In this document: positions 9,815 to 20,422 of the stretch, piece by piece | Position numbering within the stretch: position 1 is the stretch's first letter | How the letters are laid out: each line of letters opens with the position of its first letter | NCBI GenBank assembly: GCA_014825775.1 | Contig: MVAQ01000222.1 | Coordinates: 1 to 35,648 of the forward strand | Source: Krasilnikovozyma curviuscula | Taxonomy: Eukaryota > Basidiomycota > Tremellomycetes > Cystofilobasidiales > Mrakiaceae | Length of the DNA stretch: 35,648 bases | Direction of reading: 5' to 3' | Made by a program: the position numbers and the translations under genes | The notes under the pieces: generated by a model | Database searches by the model: none | What the model was told of the DNA's origin: nothing | What the model saw: the letters and a program-made list of their open reading frames with translations, nothing else

Positions 9815-11270
9815 ATGGGTGTGTTTGAATGTAAATGGGGCATCGTCACAGCTGGAAATATCTCCACCAAATTTGTGAAGAACCTGCTTGATCCCTCGAC
9901 TTCACCGGAGAAGTAAGTCGACTAGCCCTCCGGCGCTGCATGAGCAATGCTGATCATCCCCTTCATAACGATGTTTTGACAGGCGAGGCTCCCCTGGAAT
10001 CAAGCATTCTGTTGCTGCTGTTGCTTCAAGAAGTATTGGAAGCTCAGAAGCCTTCATTGGGACTGTGGTGAAGCCATTGATCGGCGAAGGTGATCTGCCG
10101 AAAGCCTACGGAAGCTATGACGAGCTTTTCGAAGATCCAGTGAGTATTCATGAAGCAGTAGCGGCTTAGATGTGTTAACTAATCTTCTGCTTTTGTGATC
10201 CCAGGAAGTCACAGTGGCCTATATTGGCTCACCTCACTCCTTTCACTTCGCCCACGTCCACGCTGCTCTGACAGCAGGAAAACATGTCCTAGTAGAGAAG
10301 CCCTTCACCGTCAATGCTCAGCAAGCACAGAAGCTGGTAGACCTGGCTCAGGATAAGAAGGTGTTTTTGATGGAAGCTGTAGGTGCCGTCACCTTTCTTG
10401 CGTGGGGTACCGCCTACTAACTTCGCTGACTGAAACATAGTACTGGACAAGATTCTTCCCTCTGGCTAAGAAACTTCAAGAGTTGATTCTTTCAGGAAAG
10501 TTGGGTGAAGTGAAGCGAGTCTTCTCTGACTTGAGTTTTGACATGACACCTGAGAGTGAGTTGAAACGAATTTACTTTCGGTTTCTCACAATTGACATAT
10601 TGCTGTTCCTAGCTGCTCCTATCAAAAGAATGGTGGATCCAATGCTCGCGGGAGGTGCTCTCATGGATCTCGGTCCCTACTCTCTCCTTTGGCCAATGCT
10701 CGCAATCTTTCCACACGACGCTTCAACGTCTGCAGTCCTCACAGTTCCGAAATCGGTCAAAGCATCGTCTAAGTTCTCCAATACTAAAGTAGATCTCTCT
10801 ACCACCGCGATTATCGAGTTCGATAACGCGACAGCGATCATTTCTGCTTCTCAAAATGTGGAAAATCCTTTAGACAACTCGAGCAGAAAGGGACATGGCG
10901 GAGGTGCTGTGAGGATACAAGGAACAGAAGGAGAGATCGTTCTAGAAGTACGTTTCTGTTTCAGAGTATATTCTAATGTGAAACTGACAGTTTCATTGTT
11001 CGATGGCAGGGACACGCAGCTTGCCCTGTCGCTTTCCTGTACCGCTCGTATAAGAACGGACATGAAGAGCGATTTGACTTTGGTACTCCAGATGGCATAG
11101 GGAATGGGATGTTCTGGGAGGCTGATGAGGTGGCCAATTGTATCCACCATGGCCTCCTCGAATCCCCAAGGATGGCTTTACATGATACTGTCTACATCAT
11201 GAAGTTGTTGGACACGATTAGAGCAGAGGCTGGCCTTGTATTCCCAGATGAAATTGAGAAGGCAGAATAA
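9815..11270 (+). CDS. Gfo/Idh/MocA oxidoreductase, dihydrodiol / D-xylose dehydrogenase type
   Basis: NAD(P)-dependent dehydrogenase. Exons 9815-9912, 9983-10139, 10205-10378, 10441-10555, 10613-10947, 11010-11270; 379 aa. The N-terminal Rossmann segment starts WGIVTAGNIS and continues through KAYGSYDELFEDP and VAYIGSPHSFH. The catalytic EKPF motif is at about 116-119 (K117), followed by FLMEAYWTRFFP and the C-terminal domain with GGALMDLGPY, GTEGEIVLE, GNGMFWEADEV and LLESPRMAL. These match the dimeric dihydrodiol dehydrogenase / fungal NADP D-xylose 1-dehydrogenase branch (for example the shared KAYGSY, WTRFFP and DLGxY blocks). Substrate cannot be fixed from sequence. No targeting signal is seen, so it is probably cytosolic. 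An upstream ATG near 9750 is less likely because homology begins at 9815. Confidence 0.93.
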
Positions 11271-11696
11271 AGTTAGAATTTGGTTGTATAACTGTGAGAT
11301 GATTGATGGCTGCGTTGCAAGACACAGATCCTTCGTTCAGTCTCACTGATGCGTTCAGCTGGCACGTATATATCCACCTCGATACTATCTCAAGTCTTCA
11401 GTCAATCCTCGTCAGGAAGACCCATGAGGCGACAAAAAAAATTAAAAAAGATAACACACGAGAGGTCCGCCCGGTGATCATTGCCCCAAGCGACGACTGT
11501 CCCATCCGAATTTCTCAAAGATTACCATCTGGGCAGCAACGTCTTCTTATCCACGCCTGTGACTTTACCCTTTCCTCTATTTTCACTTTCATCTTTTCTT
11601 CTAAGCGAATCTTTTCCCTCCACATTGCAGCAGCGTGGCCATTAAACTCGAGATAGGAGTCTTCTCTCCTCGAAGATTGTCCTTAGATACCCCTTC
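11271..11696 (+). promoter_or_regulatory. intergenic region, probable promoter/5' UTR of the FLVCR-like gene
   Basis: No coding feature is supported here. It contains a TATA-like run around 11367-11374 (gtatatat) and a strongly pyrimidine-rich stretch about 11560-11615, typical of fungal promoters and leaders. The assignment rests on position and composition only. Confidence 0.4.
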
Positions 11697-13913
11697 ATGA
11701 ACCAAGGTGGTTTCAGCATGAAGATGTATCCTGTTGAGAAGCCTGACTGTAAGGAGCTGACCACCTGCAACACCAGTCCAGCCACCGTTCAAACGCTCGA
11801 CAAGTACCCAGCCGCCGCTGCCTCTCCCCTATCTCCTGGTGGAGCAGCCGTAATATCGTCTCCGCCCGAACTGGCTGAGGTCAAGTTTGTTTTTTACAAG
11901 AGACGATGGCTGGGACTATTTGCATTAGTAAGTCATTACCTTTGTACCAATGTTTGTGTGGCCAAAGTGCTCAAGATCCATTCTCGCAATTCGCTTTAAC
12001 TCTACACTCGTACTTCACAATTCGGTCTCTTACTTTGTTCGCTATTTGTTGCTGATAGACCATAGTGAACATCGTTTCAGCCATGAATGCTTTCTGGTCA
12101 GTATAATTACCCTGTGTCACTTAGCATCCCAATCCATATTGCCTGACCAGACCTGTTTCAAAAACACAGGTTTTCCGCCATAACAGATTATGCAGCAACT
12201 TACTTCCAGAAGTCTAACAGCCAAATCTACTGGGTGAGTAGGAGCTGTGTTCTTAGAGCGCACTAAAGAACACCAGACTCTGAGATGTTTATTTCGTTAC
12301 ACAATTCTTCCCATAGTTCGCCAACACGTGCAACTTAGCTTTTCTGCCAGTTGCATTTGTGATTCCAGTCATTGTGAATCGACTCGGTCCTAGAAAGACG
12401 ATTTGTGTAGGCGCGCTTATCACTTTCATTGCTGGTTGGATTCGATATGCCGCAACCGGTAGGCCCTAGTTATACCGACAGCATGTCCGTACTCAGCTGT
12501 TGACCTTAATCCGTTCTCCGTTCTTGTGCAGCCAAGAATGTTTCTCCAGACGGGGGTTTCGCTATAGTAGGTGGTCGATTCTCTTGTTGACTCTATCGCC
12601 CGACTTGACATCTCTTGGATTACTTTTTTGCAGGTGATCGTCTCACAAGTTCTCGTGGGTCTCGCACAACCAATGGGTCTTGCTCTTTCATCAAAGTTCT
12701 CAGAATTGTGGTTCGATGAACGGAGTCGAACCGTACCGACAGCGTTCCTCAGCGTGGCAAATCCCTTCGGCGTCGCTCTAGCACAACTGATCGGTCCTGC
12801 TGTCACTACAAAAGCATCAGATGTATCCACCGCGATCCTCATCATAGCCTGCCTTAATGTCCTGAACTTCCTCGCCCTCCTCGTGCAGGACAAGCCACCA
12901 ACGCCAGCATCTTACACTTCCTCCCTCGAATCTCAGCCTTTCTCAGAAACTATGAAGCTGCTGTTTGGCAAACCAGTCTCGATCTCAGCGGACGATTCCC
13001 AAATCAAGCACGTCATGACCAAGAGAGAACTGATGGATTTCTGGATAATCGTCTGGTGCTTTGGAGCAATCACAGGAAGCTTCACAGCTTTTGCTACAGT
13101 CCTAAACTCGTTATTCTTACCACAAGGCTACTCAGAGAGCGCGGCTGGCAATATGTCGGCGGGGTTGATTCTGGCGGGTCTAGTTGCAGCAGCTGTCACG
13201 TAAGTTAACGGCACTCACTCTCGAATACAATGAGATCCTCTGACTCTTACTCACCTCTCTCTCTAGGGCTCCACTATTTGACAAAGTCTTCACCCATCAT
13301 CTCGCGTTAGCTTCCGTCCTGATCCATGACGCGAGATTTCGCTTACTGACTTTGTGCTTTCTTTCCGCTAGACTCTGCGCCAAAGTACTCGTACCAATTG
13401 TAGGAGGCATGTACATGGCACTTATTTGGGAAATCAAGCCCCATAACGTCATCCCAATAGTAGTGATTCTCATCTTGCTCGGCGCGTGTTTGTTCACTCT
13501 GCTCAGCGTGGCGATCGAGCTTGCGGTTGAAGTGACAAGAGCACCTGAAGCTAGTACGGGTGCTCTTTGGTGGGCTGCTAATCTCCTCGCGGTCATCTTC
13601 ATAGTTGGTACGTGATCCTTTCAACTGCAATGCCGTCGTCTTTTTTTGTTAAATATGATCTCGCAGTGATGGGTGCTCTCACCGCTGGACCAGATGCATC
13701 ACCACCTTACAACATGAAAGTTTCACTCGCTTTTACCGTCGCATTCGTTTGTTCAGCAGGTACGGTACGGTCTTATCTGCATCTCTCAATCATCTCTCAT
13801 GCTTGTTTTCCCCTCAAGGCGTCGCCGTCCAGTTCATACAAGGGAAGCAGCGACGGCGAGAGATAGATGCTAGACGCCATTCTCATTCTCAGACAATACT
13901 TGCTCAAGATTAG
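11697..13913 (+). CDS. FLVCR/SLC49-like major facilitator transporter
   Basis: Membrane transporter. Ten exons: 11697-11927, 12059-12096, 12170-12233, 12317-12458, 12532-12566, 12634-13199, 13267-13305, 13372-13607, 13667-13759, 13819-13913; 512 aa. After a hydrophilic N tail of about 65 residues comes FYKRRWLGLFAL, a first helix containing IVNIVSAMNAFW, and about 12 hydrophobic segments. Blocks resembling FLVCR proteins include the TM2-TM3 loop RLGPRKTICVGAL, SQVLVGLAQPMGLALSSKFSELWF, TVPTAFLSVANPFGVALAQL and the late AIELAVEVTRAPEASTGALW. A large loop about residues 255-290 splits the two halves. Animal FLVCR proteins carry heme and/or choline/ethanolamine; which applies here is unknown. 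The short basic C tail ends RRREIDARRHSHSQ. The family is likely; a different SLC49-type branch is possible. Confidence 0.88.
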
Positions 13914-14401
13914 GAAATCTGTTTCGCACTCTTGTCGCTGTCGCTTCGTTGGGTTGATGTTGCATACGACTTTCTTGTAGAATAACGATTTTGACGATTA
14001 TATATTTTCTTTACTTGCTCCAAAGGGTTCTCGAAAAATAAAAGTACTCTATTTGACGAAAGCACTATAATGGAAAAGCCCAAAATGCAGTGCAAGAAAA
14101 ACGGGAAGGAGGAGTCCGGGAAATAGAATGAATGACGAAGCCGAAAGTAGTGTGAAAGATTATCGTAAGGTGATAGTTTGATAAGAAGTCTATGATGTAT
14201 TTGGAACAAGGAACAATGCAATTGGTTTGGCAAGTAGTTGGGAACGAAGTAATGCAAATGTCCAGACGGAACACTACTCCAGGTAGTGCTCAGATAATGG
14301 AGTAGAAGAGTTTCAAAGATAGTTATGGTGGTGAGGAACGTGGCTGAGGGGATGGAGGTGCTAGTACAAGTATTGTGGTTGGAGAGGAAGCGGTGTCGTC
14401 A
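13914..14401. other. convergent 3' intergenic region, no gene seen
   Basis: AT-rich sequence between the stop codons of the FLVCR-like gene (+) and the CPL1-like gene (-). Short open frames here lack splice-consistent structure or recognisable motifs. It presumably contains both 3' UTRs and polyadenylation regions, for example the ttgacgattatatattttct stretch near 13990. Confidence 0.6.
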
Positions 14402-15316
14402 TTACCTCATCCTCCTGGCGTTTCCAGTTCCAGTCCCCGGAAGCTTCAAGCAGATCTTCCCACTGACAGTATATCCCTCCTCGCAGCTTTCCAGCACACA
14501 CTTTCCAGCTACGCAATTGGACGTAAGCATGTGTGGGATGGAGCTACAGTCTTGGCTGTAAATGCGCAAAGTGAACAGAACAGAGGTTAGCCTGAATTCC
14601 TTTTCAGAAAAGTGAAACAGAGGGATAGAGCGAAGGATGGAGCAAAGGGAAAGAAGAAGAGCGAATGTTACAAAAAAAAGCCAAAGAAGCTCTTGTTCGC
14701 TACAGACCGCGACAAAAAATAAATGGCCCAAGCGGCGCCGCGATATGAAGTTGAAACTTTTCCAGTTACTCTAAAGAGACTCAACAGGAGAGTGTTTTGA
14801 TGAGAGGGAGGGAGTCGCCATATCGAGGTGCAATGTGACTTCCTGTCGTATGTGACATTGCTCTGAGTTGGGCAGGGAACGCGGCCACAGGGCGACAAAG
14901 ACAAGACGGCCAGCCAAGAACAGCACTTACCCTTTACCCAGTGACGTACAACCTCCACAGCTTCCTAATTCCGTCGCAGGATCCAAGCATTCGAACCCAA
15001 CTTTGAACCAATCTCCCAAGCTATCCAGCGGCGTCGTCTGGAGCGACAGCACGCCCTGTTTGCCGTCTTCCTGAGGGGGTGCAATAGGGCAGGCGATCTT
15101 CTTTTCCGGACATAAAAAACCACTGTAGTTCTTCGCCTTAGGTTTGGCGTTTCGCGCTTTGAGGCCTCGTAGGAATGGGGCGGCTTTGCCCATTCGACGG
15201 GAAGGAAGGGGTGCTCGAGCGGTTTGTTTTCGAGTGGAAGTTCCTAAGGGGTTGCTGAAGGCGAGCGTGGTGATGGGGAGTGCAAGCAATATGGTGAGAA
15301 GAGTTGGAAAGTGCAT
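14402..15316 (-). CDS. CPL1: CPL1-like secreted cysteine-rich protein
   Basis: Small secreted protein of the fungal CPL1-domain family (named after Cryptococcus Cpl1). Exons (minus) 14931-15316 and 14402-14555; 179 aa. A signal peptide covers about residues 1-19 (MHFPTLLTILLALPITTLA). A basic Arg/Lys-rich linker follows, then ten cysteines at 69, 76, 110, 120, 123, 132, 143, 148, 153 and 164. The arrangement FLCP...IACPI, GFECLDPATELGSCGGC, GQDCSSIP, SNCVAGKCVLESCEEGY is the CPL1 domain pattern (ESCGGC ... DC.xIP ... CxxGxCxxxxCxxGY). The domain is interrupted by a 375-nt intron, long for this window, and splicing reconnects GKG to QDC exactly where the family expects it. Function of this copy is not known; Cpl1 in pathogenic Cryptococcus is a secreted effector that influences host immune responses. 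It could be a paralogue rather than the orthologue. Confidence 0.88.
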
Positions 15317-15438
15317 CTAAGGGGGAAAAAAAATAGCGGTCCAAGTTAGCACCACGAAGCGTGTTGACAAAGCCTCATTAGGAGAATTTCTCAAGATCCA
15401 GAATAGACAAGAGAACGACCCAATCAGCACACACTCAC
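15317..15438 (-). promoter_or_regulatory. predicted 5' UTR intron of the CPL1-like gene
   Basis: On the minus strand a perfect donor GTGAGT begins at 15438. A CTAAC branch-like motif and a polypyrimidine tract lead to a TTAG acceptor at 15317-15318, directly against the ATG at 15316. The 122-nt interval contains no in-frame extension of the signal peptide, so it fits a leader intron. It would place the start codon at the first base of exon 2. Confidence 0.65.
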
Positions 15439-16328
15439 TTTGATAGTGGTTCACCTATCGACAGAGAAGAGTTATCACGTCTTTTCGAAAGAGTTGGCTT
15501 GGGAAGTGACAATTCGTCCACGCTTTGCTTGTCACTCTGTTGGTCAGTGAAATTATTCTGACAGTTCTTCAGGCTGGTTCTCCTGTTAATCCAATACTAG
15601 AATGACAACGAGGATGTTATTGAAGAAGAAGTTGTGTTGCTGGCTGGCTGGCTGGTTGAGGATAGATAGTGCTGGGCTGAGGTGACACGGCTATGTAACC
15701 CTGAAGGAGCTATGGCCTGTTGGTCACTGCAGTGACTTGGATGATCCTTGGTGGGTGCTGAAGGGAGCGTGGGCTCCAATAGGAGTATTAGGTATTAGTG
15801 AGTTTGGTAGAGTGAAGCAGAAGTCTCAAAACCGAACAGAATCAGAGCTGCAGAAAATCAGAACCCTGTTTTGGGCAGTGAGATTCCAGGGTGGTGGCGA
15901 CGACACCTCGTCGATCGCAACGACATTAATTCGCGACTAGCTCTGTTGCTGTGGAAGAACGCTCTTGGGTTGAGATGCTCTGGCTGGACTTTCCAAAGGG
16001 AGGAGAGAGTCTGAGCAAGATCCCTTGCTTATCGCGCGCTGCCCCTGTTTGTTTTAGAAGCCTCCATCGCTACGAAAAGCTTATCGAAGACATTTGACTC
16101 AGATCAGTGTATATGGCGTATATGTCTATGGAACATCTGTCGCGTTGTTGGAGAACACACACCTCAAGCCTCGGGTCCTGCTGCCAGAGAAACAAGAGCC
16201 CTACTTGTTGTGGCCTCAAGTGCGGTTATTTGGCGTTCACGCAGCTTGTCTCTGCCCTTTCACGCTCCCTAGCATCAAGCTATGTTGATGAGTATACTTG
16301 TTGAGATAGAAATAAAGAAGGTAATAAT
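15439..16328. other. intergenic region with CPL1-like promoter; no gene supported
   Basis: Lies between the start of the CPL1-like gene and the end of PFA4, both on the minus strand. It contains a short TGGC tetranucleotide repeat (about 15640-15656). Open frames are small and show no motif. It should hold the CPL1-like promoter and the PFA4 3' UTR. Confidence 0.5.
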
Positions 16329-18534
16329 CTAATAGTCGTCGTCATCATCGAACATTTCTTCTCTCTCTGTTCGCTGGTCGTACCTCGCGCCCACTCCATG
16401 ACCCTCATCGCTTCCTAAATCGTCGCTCCCATGCATTTCAATAGTCCAGCCCAGTGGCTTTACCTCATATCCATCTGATCCCCTTCGTATCCTGACTCGT
16501 GCACCCAATGGGACGTCGTCGTCGTCATCGTCGTCGTCGTCATCGTCGTCGTCGATTCCCTCCTCTTCTTCGGTCGGTTCGTCAGATTCCAGGACGCTGC
16601 CGTCGTCTGCACTGCTCTCTCCAATCCCATCTGTCCAAGGAGGTTGGTAGCCCTTCTTTCGCCGTTGACGGAGGTGTCGCCCAGAGTCGGAAGGCTGAGA
16701 GTCGGGATGTAGGGAGGAGGTGGGTCTGAGCGATGGGTTGGGACCATCTTGGCCGTAAGTCCACGGATTACTCAATCGGTTTCGTGGTCGACGGTATGCG
16801 TTAGATTGATAGTAAACTGAGGATGGATTCTTTGGTGGCCAACATAAAGAGAGGTAGTATTCTGAAGACGCAAGGAACACCATACAGTTAGTGGTGTGCC
16901 ATCACAATTGGTAGAGACCACTGGAGATGCCAAAGAAACGGAATCCCACCTCATCATCTGCCATACAAGAATGGAACCCTTCTCCTCCATTGTGATCAAA
17001 CCATATCCTCCACTGCCGCCGTCTGCGCTTTCAAGTCCTCCGCTTTCCTCCTTCTCACCTCGCCGCTGTCCTCAAAATCGCTACTCTCACTTTTCCCCCT
17101 GGACTTCTGAGTTTGATCCTTCTTAGTGAACTCAGCCCACTCACCCGAACTCGCATTCAACTCGAAACTAAGGCCGTTGCCCTTAATCCTTTGCCGTGGC
17201 CAACACCACAGCAGCGGGTTGTCACCGAGGACTGATTTGATGTTCTTGAGAGTGGTGAGTGAGTAAGGGTACTTAATCTAAACCCGGGTTGGAATAAGAA
17301 CACATGGTCAGCTTTGCGCGATTCTGAGATGAGATCTTTATGCTCACCTCTCTGATTTTCCCGCGTCGTATCAACGTAGCAACCTTATCTTTTTCCCAAG
17401 CCTCGATAGTTGTAGTATTACCAGCCAAAGAGTAGTAGTGGTAGAGACTGGAAACCCATTGGATGCGAGTCAGATTAAATCTCAGCATTCCAGTGGAGAG
17501 AAATCAACTCACGTAAAAATGCCAACTGAACAAATCACTGGTACACAAGCAGCAAAATTTAAGACACAGAACACAATCTCTGTTGTGCTTGGATCTCGCT
17601 AGAGCAAGCAAATAACGGTGAGCGACGGCTACGTTGTTGTACAAAAAAAAGAGATCACCCACTAAATAGGCGCCTTCGCCTGTCAAGTCATAGACTCTGA
17701 AAGCAAGCATCCAGAAATGATAATCTATAGAAGGAATTGGCTTGAACGCCCCAACAACAATGTAACATCCTCAAGTGATTGGAAACTACTCACTGCAAGC
17801 AATCTGAACCCATGTCAAGAAGCGAATAAAGTGTCCCATGTTGTAGAACCCAACGCAGTTGTTACCTATCCAAGGACAATGGTGGTCCATTCTGAGTCCC
17901 AAATTTACGCGTCAGATGAATGACAAGCGATGAGAAGGGAATAAGGCGAACCTCAACACGCATCTGTTGCACTGCCGACAATGATGCGCTCGTGGTGGTT
18001 TGTACGTCCGACAAGTCTTACAGTACCGGGGTCCTCCAGTCAGCTTCTTGACTTCAAGATCTGGGGATGATGGGTCTGGGGCCTGGTAAAAGAACAGAGC
18101 CCGAAGTCGTTTCAGCCTGCAGCACGGCTTGCGAAACGCAAGACACACGTCGACCAACGTACCCAGTTGGCTGGAACTCTACCTGGATCTGTTATGACAC
18201 ACAGCCGGTAGGTCCAGTAAACCATCCCCACCAGGATGCTGAAACGATGGAGAAAAAACCGCTCATCGGATTGAGTGTCATTCTGAAACGAAACGCAGAG
18301 GAGTTGTTTGACCACGTACTTGAAAGGAACCAGTACAACCAGCGAGTCGACAGACACCGTGTACTTGTAGTATGGGAACATTACAAAGATCTGAGATGAG
18401 AAGGCGATGAAACCGATCAGGCAGCTTGTGCCAATGACCCTGCCGAACCAGCAGAGTCAGACTCGATGTGCTGACGGAGCGAGTTTGAGTTGAGGGACTC
18501 ACCATGCTCTGTCCACATAGGATCCCTTCCTCAT
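16329..18534 (-). CDS. PFA4: PFA4 palmitoyltransferase (DHHC family)
   Basis: Integral membrane protein S-acyltransferase. Exons (minus): 18503-18534, 18163-18439, 17952-18082, 17794-17891, 17659-17724, 17513-17579, 17348-17447, 17145-17277, 16329-16861; 478 aa. It has two N-terminal hydrophobic segments, DPGRVPANW, then the cysteine-rich domain [16 protein letters not shown] ... CNRCVLR with the catalytic [17 protein letters not shown] (Cys about 152). Two later membrane spans follow, then the PFA4 signature [25 protein letters not shown] and NPLLWCWP. The C tail is hydrophilic with WPPKNP, a 13-residue Asp run, the family-like [16 protein letters not shown] and an acidic end. In yeast Pfa4 acts at the ER on chitin synthase Chs3; in Cryptococcus it acts on several substrates. 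The last intron (16862-17144, 283 nt) is long and its donor is less certain than the others. Confidence 0.93.
16515..16553 (-). repeat. GAC/GAT trinucleotide repeat encoding 13 Asp in PFA4
   Basis: A run of gtc/atc triplets on the plus strand encodes an uninterrupted poly-Asp tract in the C-terminal tail of PFA4. Such tracts vary in length by slippage. Confidence 0.9.
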
Positions 18535-18649
18535 ACTATGCAGGGCCCGCTTTTCTACTGTACTAGCATATGCCGACTGAGGTGTCTGACTTCAGATATG
18601 TAATGCTCGTCGTTGGCGGCAAACTTTTTGACCACCGACGGCCATTTTG
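18535..18649. promoter_or_regulatory. bidirectional promoter between PFA4 and TAD1
   Basis: Only 115 bp separate the two divergent start codons. Both transcripts must therefore start within or very close to this interval or have short leaders. I see no clear TATA element on either strand. Confidence 0.6.
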
Positions 18650-20194
18650 ATGGAAACCACTTCAGAGCTAACTTTGGATGAAGAGATCGTCTCACAAGTC
18701 TTCTCAGTGTACATCACCCTTCCGTCTCATGTGAAACCTCACGTCCGTTCCAACGGGGTGCCTGAGTTCACCATTCTGGCGTCGTTCATTCTCTCGAATG
18801 CCAACAAGGTCAAAGTGATTTCGCTGGGAGCTGGGTCGAAAGTCATTCCGGATATTAAACTGGGCACTAGAGGCGAAATCTTGAGGGATTGTCACGCTGA
18901 GACTCTGGCTAGAAGAGGCTTTAGAAGATGGCTCCTCGAAGAGGTTGGTCGCGTCGCTGGGCAATCTGAAGGTGTCGCACCTCTTGAGTCTGAATGGATA
19001 GAACGGACAATCCTGGATGATGGGAAATTTAGATTGAAAGAGTCCGTCTCGGTCCACATGTATGTCAGTACATTGCCCTGTGAGTCCTCATCTCCTGTAG
19101 CTTTGTTTACGTTTGTGTCTTGGCGAGAGCCTACAATTTGACTGTTGACTGTGTTTCCTCTGAAGGTGGAGATATGTCAACTCATCACCTTGTAGCTACT
19201 CAAGACCCTGCTATTGCTCTTTTTAAAAACTCTTCAGCTGTCAAGCCAGTTGATCAATCAAAAGCTGCTCGGGGAAGGGACGGTTACGACCAGATTGGAG
19301 TTCTGAGAACCAAACCCGGTACGAAGCTCTTGTTTTTTTTTTTCTTGTTCATTATCATTAGGCGGTGCTGAATACTAGGGCGCTTCTAGGTCGAAGTGAT
19401 TCTCCGTCAACGACGTGCATGAGTTGCAGCGACAAGCTTACTCTACAAACCGTTGTTGGGGTTCAAGGCTCTCTCTTAGCTAGTATCTTTGATGGCCCAG
19501 TAAACCTGTCTTCAATTATCATTGGTGAAGCTATTGATCAACAGTGCTCGCTTCCTGAGGTTGAGCGATCATTCAGACGTCTAAAACCGACGACAGGTCA
19601 GTTCTTCATCTCTCATCCAATGGCTACTGATGCTGATCATCCACCACCGCATGTCTAGGTCTTCCCGACAGCTACAGCACCGTTCTCCCTCGAGTGATCC
19701 TTACACCTACGCCGTTTGAACACTCACGATCTCAAGTCTCCTTCGCATCTTCCTTCCATCAGGCAGCTGTGATGTCTTCTCCCACATGTACTACATCAAT
19801 TTAAAATTCCTGTTCTTGCTGTCACTGACTGATATACCCCTCTGCTTACACAGGCCTCAGTTGGATAGCATCTTCTTTGCCCAAGCAAGAGGAACTGCTG
19901 TGGAACGGAACAAAGTCAGGAATGCCCGTTCCAAAAAATCTCAACTCGCAAATTCTAGTGAAGTCGCAGTCACGTCTCTGTAAAGCCTCTATGTTCAGAA
20001 AATTCAAGGAAGTCGTTTCTCAGACGCGACACCCGGCTAACTTCCCGATCGAACCGACATATTTTCAGCAAAAGCATTCTCTACTCAATGAGGGTTGTAA
20101 GAAGTATCGAGAAGCCAAATACTCTGTCAGACGTGAAGGTGGTATTTTCTGTGGCTGGGTCTACGAGGCTGATGGGCGACGAGAACTTTTCTAA
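18650..20194 (+). CDS. TAD1: TAD1 tRNA-specific adenosine deaminase
   Basis: ADAT1/TAD1 enzyme, which deaminates adenosine 37 of eukaryotic tRNA-Ala to inosine. Exons 18650-19079, 19166-19318, 19390-19596, 19659-19787, 19854-20194; 419 aa. The A_deamin domain shows all catalytic parts: DCHAETLARRGF (zinc ligand H82, proton-shuttle E84), STLPCGDMSTHH (C144) and MSCSDKLTLQTVVGVQGSLL (C207), plus RTKPGRSD and PVNLSSIIIGE between them. The C-terminal part contains PTCLSWIA, GTKSGMPV and KSQSRLCKASMFRKF, matching the family's end. The fourth intron uses GTACTA as donor, the only one that keeps frame with SWIA. The start is the first ATG after the PFA4 promoter. Confidence 0.95.
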
Positions 20195-20337
20195 GCCCAT
20201 TAGAAGCCGGCCACCGCCGTCGGCTTAACCCTCGAACCACCACCCCTTTTTCTCGTGAAGGTGTGGTACTCGCTATATATATGGTTCTACTGTCTTTTCT
20301 AGTGCACAAGGTGAGATACCATGTATGGATATGTGCT

Positions 20338-20421
20338 ATGACGAGACTTCTGATTACCAGCTCCCTCGTAGTCATTCCTTGTGCTCTCGTCCCTGCTGCG
20401 ACTGGCTCCTTCTTCAACTAG
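20338..20421 (+). other. upstream short open frame resembling a signal peptide
   Basis: A 27-codon frame starts with MTRLLITSSLVVIP, has a hydrophobic core and ends at TAG 20419-20421, one base before the ATG chosen for the serine hydrolase. It could be a regulatory uORF, or a remnant or alternative first exon that would target the hydrolase to the secretory pathway. There is no direct evidence of translation. Confidence 0.3.
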
Positions 20422-20422
20422 C

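Noticed and set aside
14975..15005. GGTTCGAATGC-like sequence resembling a tRNA B box on the minus strand
   Set aside because: It is coding sequence of the CPL1-like gene (KVGFECLDPA), and no matching A box or cloverleaf is present.
16772..16999. Minus-strand open frame containing [13 protein letters not shown]
   Set aside because: It spans the last PFA4 intron and the next exon in the wrong phase. No donor or acceptor pair lets it join the PFA4 frame that carries [13 protein letters not shown].
18264..18310. Possible 37-nt intron in PFA4 (GTACGT ... TTTCAG)
   Set aside because: It is shorter than every other intron here and removing it shifts the frame, destroying DPGRVPANW. Reading straight through keeps the family motif.
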